Shown piece by piece: positions 58,959 to 64,000 of a stretch of 64,000 bases of DNA. Position 1 is the first letter of the stretch. Each line of letters begins with the position of its first letter. The position numbers and the translations under genes were made by a program. The DNA comes from Streptomyces sp. NBC_00341. Lineage in GTDB: Bacteria; Actinomycetota; Actinomycetes; Streptomycetales; Streptomycetaceae. The notes beneath the pieces were generated by a model that was given only the letters and a program-made list of their open reading frames with translations, ran no database searches and was not told the DNA's origin. The DNA lies in assembly GCF_041435055.1 (NCBI RefSeq), contig NZ_CP108002.1, positions 558,001 through 622,000 on the forward strand. The letters are read 5' to 3'.

Positions 58959-59681
58959 ATGGCAGAACTCGTCTATCGGCCGGTCATCGGCGCCGCTCGT
59001 ACGTTTTTCAAGGCGCTCGACCTGAAGATCGACACCCAGGGTTCGGAGCACATCCCGAAGACTGGTGGCGCGGTTCTGGTCAGCAACCACATCAGCTATC
59101 TGGACTTCATCTTCACGGGGCTCACGACGCTGCCGCAGAAGCGGCTCGTCCGCTTCATGGCGAAGGAATCGGTGTTCCGGCACAAGATCTCCGGACCACT
59201 GATGCGCGGCATGAAGCACATTCCCGTCGACCGCAAGCAGGGCGAGGACGCCTACGCGCACGCCCTCGCCTCACTGCGCTCCGGCGAGATCGTCGGTGTG
59301 TTCCCCGAGGCGACGATCTCGGAGTCCTTCACGCTGAAGAACTTCAAGTCGGGTGCCGCGAGGCTGGCCCAGGAAGCCGGGGTGCCGCTGATCCCGATGG
59401 CGCTGTGGGGAACGCAGCGGCTGTGGACCAAGGGCCGCCCGCGCAACTTCAGGCGCAGCCACATCCCCGTGACGCTCCGCGTCGGCGAGCCGATGGAGGC
59501 CCCCACCGACCAGTACGCGGGCGCGATCACCCGCCGGCTGCGGGAGCGCGTGCAGGAGCTGCTCGAAGCCGCCCAGCGCGCCTACCCGGTGCGCCCGAGG
59601 GACGCGAACGACACCTGGTGGGTGCCCGCGCATCTGGGCGGCACGGCCCCGACACCCGCCGAGGTCCGCGAGCGGGGCTGA
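58959..59681 (+). CDS. 1-acylglycerol-3-phosphate acyltransferase (PlsC-like)
   Basis: 240 residues from ATG 58959 ('MAELVYRPVIGAARTFFKAL') behind 'aagggt'. Acyltransferase blocks are intact: NHxxxxD as 'VSNHISYLDFIF' (His44, Asp49), 'MAKESVFRHKISGPLMRGMKHIPVDRKQG' and 'GEIVGVFPEATISESFTLKNFKSGAARLA' (FPE block). The reaction transfers a fatty acyl group to lysophosphatidate in phospholipid synthesis, or acts in a related acylation. A frame extension to 58866 has no ribosome site. Confidence 0.92.
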   Translation: MAELVYRPVIGAARTFFKALDLKIDTQGSEHIPKTGGAVLVSNHISYLDFIFTGLTTLPQKRLVRFMAKESVFRHKISGPLMRGMKHIPVDRKQGEDAYAHALASLRSGEIVGVFPEATISESFTLKNFKSGAARLAQEAGVPLIPMALWGTQRLWTKGRPRNFRRSHIPVTLRVGEPMEAPTDQYAGAITRRLRERVQELLEAAQRAYPVRPRDANDTWWVPAHLGGTAPTPAEVRERG

Positions 59682-59687
59682 CGCGGG

Positions 59688-59719
59688 CCGGAGTGACGTT
59701 TCACCGGAGTGACGTTTCA
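59688..59719. repeat. Perfect tandem 16-bp direct repeat
   Basis: CCGGAGTGACGTTTCA occurs at 59688-59703 and 59704-59719, right after the acyltransferase stop. The unit contains TGACGT. Its role is unknown; it precedes the terminator at 59738. Confidence 0.8.
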
Positions 59720-59737
59720 GCTGTGGCCCTGAACCGG

Positions 59738-59781
59738 TATGCGCCCGACCGGGAATCAATAGATCTCCGGTCGGGCGCATA
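59738..59781. terminator. Bidirectional terminator with 15-bp perfect stem
   Basis: TATGCGCCCGACCGG (59738-59752) and CCGGTCGGGCGCATA (59767-59781) pair fully across a 14-nt A/T-rich loop, between the acyltransferase and the convergent threonine aldolase. Confidence 0.88.
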
Positions 59782-59796
59782 GTTATGCAGTGATTG

Positions 59797-60876
59797 CTAG
59801 GCCGCCATCTCTTCCTTCAGCGCGAGGACGAAGGCGTCGACATCGTCCTCCGTGGTGTCGAAGGCGCACATCCAGCGCACGTCCCCGGCCTTCTCGTCCC
59901 AGAAATAGAAGCGGAACCGCTTCTGCAGCCGCTCGCTCACCGCGTGCGGCAGCCGGGCGAAGACGGCGTTGGCCTGGACCGGGTAGAGGATCTCCACACC
60001 GCCCACCGCACGGACCCCCTCGGCCAGCCGCTGGGCCATCGCGTTGGCGTGCCGGGCATTGCGCAGCCAGAGGTCACCGGCGAGCAGCGCCTCCAGCTGC
60101 ACCGAGACGAAGCGCATCTTGGAGGCGAGCTGCATCGAGAGCTTGCGCAGGTGCTTCATGGCGCGGACGGCGTCGGGGTTGAGGACCACGACCGCCTCAC
60201 CGAAGATGGCGCCGTTCTTCGTGCCGCCAAAGGAGAGCACATCGACGCCGACGGCGTTGGTGAAGGTGCGCATCGGCACGTCCAGGGAGGCCGCGGCATT
60301 GGCTATCCGCGCCCCGTCGAGGTGGACCTTCATGCCGTGCTCGTGGGCGTGCTCGCAGATGGCGCGGATCTCACCGGGCGTGTAGACGGTGCCGAGCTCG
60401 GTGTTCTGGGTGATCGAGACGGCCTGCGGCATGGCGCGGTGCTCGTCGTCCCAGCCGTACGCCTGGCGGTCGATGAGCTCGGGCGTGAGCTTGCCGTCCT
60501 CGGTGGGCACCGTGAGCAGCTTGAGGCCGCCGACCCGTTCGGGCGCGCCGCCCTCGTCCACGTTGATGTGCGCGGACTCGGCGCAGATGACCGCACCCCA
60601 GCGGTCGGTCATCGCCTGGAGCGAGACCACGTTGGCGCCGGTGCCGTTGAACACCGGAAAGGCTTCGGCGGTGGGGCCGAAGTGGCTGTGCATGACGCGC
60701 TGGAGGTGACCGGTGTAGTCGTCCTCGCCGTAGGCGATCTGGTGGCCGCCGTTGGCGAGGGCGAGGGCCGCGAGGATCTCCGGATGGGTCCCCGCGTAGT
60801 TGTCACTGGCGAAGCCGCGTACCTGCGGGTCGTGATGACGACGCGCGTCGGTCCTTAGGGTTGCGGGGTCAGCCAC
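59797..60876 (-). CDS. Low-specificity L-threonine aldolase-type PLP enzyme
   Basis: 359 residues from GTG 60876 with 'ggaaag' 6 nt upstream; the start lies inside the end of the SDR gene (22-nt overlap). Fold-type I features: 'RGFASDNYAGTHPEILAAL', 'NGTGANVVSLQAMT', 'VHLDGARIANAAASLDVPM' (Asp187 to the PLP ring) and the Schiff-base Lys220 in 'SFGGTKNGAIFGEAVV'. It cleaves threonine or allo-threonine to glycine and acetaldehyde, or acts on other beta-hydroxy amino acids. It forms an operon with the SDR and DUF6421 genes. Confidence 0.92.
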   Translation of the reverse strand: MADPATLRTDARRHHDPQVRGFASDNYAGTHPEILAALALANGGHQIAYGEDDYTGHLQRVMHSHFGPTAEAFPVFNGTGANVVSLQAMTDRWGAVICAESAHINVDEGGAPERVGGLKLLTVPTEDGKLTPELIDRQAYGWDDEHRAMPQAVSITQNTELGTVYTPGEIRAICEHAHEHGMKVHLDGARIANAAASLDVPMRTFTNAVGVDVLSFGGTKNGAIFGEAVVVLNPDAVRAMKHLRKLSMQLASKMRFVSVQLEALLAGDLWLRNARHANAMAQRLAEGVRAVGGVEILYPVQANAVFARLPHAVSERLQKRFRFYFWDEKAGDVRWMCAFDTTEDDVDAFVLALKEEMAA

Positions 60877-61622
60877 AGGCGCTTTCCGTTCACTTCCGGG
60901 GCGGGCCGGTCCCAGACGCCGGCGATGGCATCGGCCAGGTCCTTGACGTCGGTGAAGCCCGCAAACTTCGCATTCGGGCGCTCGGCGCGCATGGCGTCGT
61001 GCACCAGTGCCTTCACGACCAGGATCGCAGCCGCGCTGTGCGTCCCGTCCTCGCCCCCCGCCTTGCGGAAGGCGTCCGCGAGCGCGAGGGTCCAGGCCTC
61101 GGCCGCGGCCTTCGACGCGGCGTACGCGGCGTTGCCCGCGGTGGGGTTGCTCGCGCCGGCCGCGCTGATCAGCAGGTAGCGGCCGCGGTCGCTGCGCTGG
61201 AGGCCCTCCTGGAACGCGAGCGAAGTGCTCTGGACGGTGCGGATCAGCAGTTTCTCCAGCAGCGTCCAGTCGGCCAGGTCGGTGTCGGCGAACGTCGAGC
61301 TGCCGCGCCAGCCGCCCACCAGGTGGACCAGGCCGTCGATCCTGCCGAACTCCTTCTCCGTCCGGTCCGCCCACTCCCGGGCCGCTCCCAGGTCGAGCAG
61401 ATCCACGGTGTCGCCGGTGACTGTCGCGCCGCCGTGGGCGTAGCGGGCCGCGTCCACGGCCTCCGCGAGGCGGGTGGCGTTCGCGTCGGAGGCGACGACG
61501 ACCGCTCCCGCCTCGGCGAGCCGGAGCAGCGTGGCCCGGCCGGCCGGACCCGCCGCTCCCGCCACGGCGACCACAGCCCCTTCGAGCGCACCGCTCCCGC
61601 TGCCCTTGCCGTTTCCGTTCAT
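60855..61622 (-). CDS. Short-chain dehydrogenase/reductase (SDR)
   Basis: 255 residues from ATG 61622 ('MNGNGKGSGSGALEGAVVAV') behind 'gaggagg'. The Rossmann glycine motif is a variant, 'VAVAGAAGPAGRATLLRLAEAGA'; the catalytic triad is Ser153 ('LLISAAGAS'), Tyr167 and Lys171 ('AAYAASKAAAEAW'). NAG is replaced by 'HLVGG'. It is co-translated with threonine aldolase, with overlapping ends, and could act on the aldolase's aldehyde or beta-hydroxy acid, which is inference. Ends with a TAA stop, rare in this genome. Confidence 0.9.
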   Translation of the reverse strand: MNGNGKGSGSGALEGAVVAVAGAAGPAGRATLLRLAEAGAVVVASDANATRLAEAVDAARYAHGGATVTGDTVDLLDLGAAREWADRTEKEFGRIDGLVHLVGGWRGSSTFADTDLADWTLLEKLLIRTVQSTSLAFQEGLQRSDRGRYLLISAAGASNPTAGNAAYAASKAAAEAWTLALADAFRKAGGEDGTHSAAAILVVKALVHDAMRAERPNAKFAGFTDVKDLADAIAGVWDRPAPEVNGKRLWLTPQP

Positions 61623-61648
61623 GGCCACCGCCTCCTCGCTCCGTGTGC

Positions 61649-63046
61649 TCACGCGGCCGCCTGCCCGGCGTCCGCGGCGGTGATGCCCTTGGTCGAGGCG
61701 ATCACGTTCTTCAGCTTCTTGGAGAGCGCCTCATAGAACATGCTCAGGGGAAACTCGTCCGGAAGCACGTCGTCGACGAGTTTGCGGGGCGGCTGGGAGA
61801 GGTCCAGGGCGTCCGGACCCTTGGCCCAGCGGGAGCCGGGGTGCGGCGCCAGATAGCTCGCGACCAGGTCGTACGCGGCGAACCAGTGGACGAGCTTCGG
61901 GCGGTCGATGCCGTCTCGGTAGAGCTTCTCGATCTCGCCGCAGAGCTGGTTGGTGATCTGCGGAGCCAGCTCCCAGTCGATCTTCAGGGTGTTGTCGGTC
62001 CAGCGCACGACATCGTGCTTGTGGAGGTACGCGAAGAGGAGCTGGCCGCCGAGACCGTCGTAGTTGCGTACGCGCTCGCCGGTGACCGGGAAGCGGAACA
62101 TCCGGTCGAACAGCACGGCGTACTGCACGTCGCGGCCCTGACCGAAGCCGTCGGCCTCCAGCTTCACGGCCTCCCGGAAGGCGGTGAGGTCGCAGCGCAG
62201 CTCTTCGAGGCCGTACATCCAGAACGGCTGGCGCTGCTTGATCATGAACGGGTCGAACGGCAGGTCACCGTGGCTGTGGGTGCGGTCGTGGACCATGTCC
62301 CAGAGGACGAAGGCCTGCTCGCAGCGCCGCTGGTCGCCCACCATCTCGCGGATGTCGTCGGGCAGCTCGACGCCGAGGAGCTCGACGGACGCCTCGGTGA
62401 CCCGGCGGAAACGGGCGGCCTCACGGTCGCAGAAGATGCCGCCCCAGCTGAAGCGCTCGGGGGCCTCACGCACCGCGATCGTCTCCGGGAAGAGCACCGC
62501 GGAGTTGGTGTCGTAGCCGGAGGTGAAGTCCTCGAAGGTGATCCCGCAGAACAGCGGGTTGTCGTAGCGGGTCGCCTCCAGGTCCGCGAGCCACTCGGGC
62601 CAGACCATCCGGAGCACGACCGCTTCGAGGTTGCGGTCGGGGTTGCCGTTCTGCGTGTACATCGCGAAGACGACCAGGTGCTGCAGGCCGTCGGCGCGCT
62701 CCTTGGCAGGCTGGAAGGCGAGCAGCGAGTCGAGGAAGTCGGGGATGCCGAAGCCGTCGGACGCCCAGCGGCGCAGGTCCGCGACGAGGGCCCGTTGGTA
62801 CGCGGCGTCGTGGGGAAGCAGCGGGGAGAGCTGTTCGACAGCGGCGGTCACCCGCTCCAGGGCCGCCCCGGCGGCGGCGGGGGAAGGCGCGTCCTCGGCC
62901 CCGAAGTCGATGGATCCGTCCTTCGACTGCCAGGGGCGGATCTCCTCCACGGCATTCTTGAGCGCAGGCCAGGCCGGGTGATCGATCACCCGCTGGGCAG
63001 CAGTTATGCCGTCGGCCGCTACGTCGTGCACAAGAATTTCCGTCAT
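61649..63046 (-). CDS. DUF6421-family protein
   Basis: 465 residues from ATG 63046 behind 'ggaggaagtgtt', a strong ribosome site. No signal or membrane helices. Conserved-looking segments: 'FCGITFEDFTSGYDTNSAVLFPETIAVREAPERFSWGGIFCDREAARFRR', 'LWDMVHDRTHSHGDLPFDPFMIKQRQPFWMYGLEELRCDLTAFREAVKLE' and 'YAVLFDRMFRFPVTGERVRNYDGLGGQLLFAYLHKH'. The HD..HSHGD cluster could bind metal (compare DUF6421 proteins of actinobacteria). First gene of an operon with SDR and threonine aldolase; 26-nt gap to the SDR. Function unknown. Confidence 0.85.
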   Translation of the reverse strand: MTEILVHDVAADGITAAQRVIDHPAWPALKNAVEEIRPWQSKDGSIDFGAEDAPSPAAAGAALERVTAAVEQLSPLLPHDAAYQRALVADLRRWASDGFGIPDFLDSLLAFQPAKERADGLQHLVVFAMYTQNGNPDRNLEAVVLRMVWPEWLADLEATRYDNPLFCGITFEDFTSGYDTNSAVLFPETIAVREAPERFSWGGIFCDREAARFRRVTEASVELLGVELPDDIREMVGDQRRCEQAFVLWDMVHDRTHSHGDLPFDPFMIKQRQPFWMYGLEELRCDLTAFREAVKLEADGFGQGRDVQYAVLFDRMFRFPVTGERVRNYDGLGGQLLFAYLHKHDVVRWTDNTLKIDWELAPQITNQLCGEIEKLYRDGIDRPKLVHWFAAYDLVASYLAPHPGSRWAKGPDALDLSQPPRKLVDDVLPDEFPLSMFYEALSKKLKNVIASTKGITAADAGQAAA

Positions 63047-63287
63047 AACACTTCCTCCACGGGAGAACCTCGCGTCAAGTAACCGTATCCGTGTGCGGTT
63101 CCCCGAGACAAGTGGAACTCTGGAAATTATCCTGTCCGACCCCATGGTCACCGCGTTTTTTCCTGCCACATGGCAGTGCGGCGACCTCTTCGTTGCGCCG
63201 GTGGCCATGAGGGGCGGCCCGGCGGAGCCGGGGCTCCGTCGCCGTCGTGCGACTGCCCGGGCAACCCCGTGCGGGACACGCCCACGC
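63047..63287. other. Promoter region of the DUF6421 operon
   Basis: Part of a 546-bp stretch (63047-63592) with only one weak small gene (63288-63500). The part next to DUF6421 is A+T-rich ('ggaaattatcctgtccgac', 'gcgttttttcctgccac'), probably holding the promoter of the operon. No inverted repeat or RNA element was recognised. Confidence 0.4.
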
Positions 63288-63500
63288 ATGAGTGACGCAG
63301 TTCGCGAAGCACGCGCCGCGGCCGATAGGACGGACGGCGTCAGCTCTTCCCGTGCCACTCCGGAGAACCACCGCGTGAGCATCCGTGCCGTCCTGATCGC
63401 CGCAGTCATCACCGGATTCCTGCTCGGTGCAGCCGAGGTCCAGGGGCACGGCGCCCCGCTCCCCCGCCCGGCCGCCCCGCTCGCCGCGACGGGGTACTGA
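63288..63500 (+). CDS. Possible small membrane-anchored peptide
   Basis: 70 codons from ATG 63288 ('MSDAVREARAAADRTDGVSS'), or 41 from a GTG at 63375 with GGAG 9 nt upstream. The second half has one hydrophobic helix ('IRAVLIAAVITGFLLGAAEV') and a short Pro/Ala-rich end 'APLPRPAAPLAATGY'. It could be a type II or signal-anchored peptide. Coding bias is moderate and no family is recognised, so this may not be a real gene. Confidence 0.35.
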   Translation: MSDAVREARAAADRTDGVSSSRATPENHRVSIRAVLIAAVITGFLLGAAEVQGHGAPLPRPAAPLAATGY

Positions 63501-63592
63501 GAGCCGGATCGGGGTCATGCCGCAGCACAGTGTGGGTAGTGGGTAGGAGCAGAACACGGGGAGACGCCGTCGAAATCGGAAGCGAGAGTGCC

Positions 63593-64000
63593 TTGTCTTT
63601 TCTCACCATCGGTCACCGCGGTGTGATGGGTGTCGAACCGGAGAACACCCTGCGTTCGTTCGTCCACGCCGAGCAGGCCGGGATGGACCTCATCGAACTG
63701 GATCTTCACCTGAGCAAGGACGGCGCTCTCGCCGTCATGCACGACGCCGACGTGGACCGTACGACCGACGGCAAGGGCCCGATCGCGGAGAAGACCCTGG
63801 CGGAGCTGCGCGAACTCGACGCCGGCCTGGGCGAACGGGTCCCGGTCTTCGAGGAGGTCCTCGACGCGGTGGGGTCCGCGATGCAGGCGGAGATCAAGGA
63901 CGTGGCCGCCGCCCGCACCCTGGCCGAGGTGATGCGGCGGCGCGAACTCGTCGACCGGGTCGAGGTGATCTCGTTCCACGACGAGGCGATCGCCGAGATC
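63593..64000 (+). CDS. Glycerophosphodiester phosphodiesterase (3' partial)
   Basis: 136 codons to the window edge, from a TTG at 63593 ('LSFLTIGHRGVMGVEPENTLRSF'). GDPD domain: catalytic 'GHRG' and 'PENTL', metal/acid motif 'LIELDLHLSKDGALAVMHDADVDRTTDGKG' with ELD and HD, then 'VPVFEEVLDAVGSAMQAEIKD'. The enzyme hydrolyses glycerophosphodiesters to glycerol-3-phosphate and alcohol. There is no signal peptide, suggesting a cytosolic form. Because the start is TTG and the end is cut, it is easy to overlook. Confidence 0.88.
   Translation, partial: MSFLTIGHRGVMGVEPENTLRSFVHAEQAGMDLIELDLHLSKDGALAVMHDADVDRTTDGKGPIAEKTLAELRELDAGLGERVPVFEEVLDAVGSAMQAEIKDVAAARTLAEVMRRRELVDRVEVISFHDEAIAEI

Noticed and set aside
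1..64000. Secondary-metabolite gene cluster (PKS/NRPS/terpene)
   Set aside because: SRPBCC proteins, a flavin reductase and a geranylgeranyl-reductase-like protein are present. They are scattered, with no synthase, carrier protein or tailoring cluster.

Overview
The window is a 64 kb stretch of a Streptomyces (or very close actinomycete) chromosome. The evidence is very high G+C with strong third-position G/C bias, frequent GTG and TTG starts, and short spacings or ATGA overlaps inside operons. The gene content also fits: an LAXTG cell-wall protein, a mycothiol-dependent isomerase-type protein, an F420/deazaflavin-type oxidoreductase, several ROK, LacI, IclR and TetR regulators, and small Streptomyces-type hypotheticals (DUF4232, DUF4865, DUF6332, DUF6421, DUF6643 and DUF6986-like). 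No rRNA, tRNA, CRISPR array or intact mobile element was found. Family names come from reading the proteins; no database search was run.

Layout. 1-4.7 kb: an OpuC/ProVWX-type compatible-solute ABC importer (its ATPase is cut by the window edge) followed by an NCS1 permease. 4.7-8.5 kb: a DUF4232 lipoprotein, an LAXTG surface protein and a secreted six-hairpin glycosidase. 8.7-19.8 kb: an accessory catabolic locus with MarR, a serine hydrolase and IclR on the minus strand. Facing them is a complete Dpp-type oligopeptide ABC importer (SBP, two permeases, two ATPases), a degenerate ROK protein, and a creatininase / glucarate-dehydratase-like / RidA trio. 20-30.8 kb: a Pro/Tyr-rich protein, a membrane protein, a beta-helix-AAA+ fusion, an alpha/beta hydrolase split by a membrane domain, a DeoR regulator, two SRPBCC proteins and a membrane protein with sigma-like N-terminal features. 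30.8-33.7 kb: a Cds1-like PLP enzyme, an anti-sigma-type ATPase and a SHOCT protein. 33.9-39 kb: a TetR-cupin-DUF4865-phosphotriesterase-like operon and a divergent ROK repressor/MFS pair. 39-45.5 kb: mycothiol-type enzyme, two-component system, TetR/deazaflavin oxidoreductase pair and a geranylgeranyl-reductase-like flavoprotein. 45.6-49.6 kb: M20 peptidase, a TmrB-NUDIX fusion, and decayed integrase and IS5-type transposase pieces. 49.9-54.2 kb: GH27 alpha-galactosidase, ROK sugar kinase and LacI regulator. 54.2-64 kb: largely core metabolism, namely a DUF6986 aldolase-like protein, etfBA, flavin reductase, thioredoxin, acyltransferase, threonine aldolase, SDR, DUF6421 and the start of a glycerophosphodiester phosphodiesterase.

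How genes may work together. An identical 12-bp palindrome lies between the LacI gene and the ROK sugar kinase gene (53061-53072) and upstream of the secreted glycosidase 44.6 kb away (8495-8506). This suggests one dispersed sugar regulon. The IclR regulator has two palindromic candidate sites at the start of the Dpp-type transporter. The transporter plus serine hydrolase, creatininase, acid-sugar-dehydratase-like enzyme, RidA and ROK pseudo-kinase look like an uptake-and-degradation pathway for an unidentified amide- or peptide-linked substrate.

Best leads: the IclR/Dpp/creatininase/GlucD-like locus, the two-site LacI regulon, the TmrB-NUDIX fusion beside integrase debris, the beta-helix-AAA+ fusion beside a split membrane hydrolase, the TetR-cupin-DUF4865-PTE operon, and a perfect 60-bp palindrome at 51961-52020.
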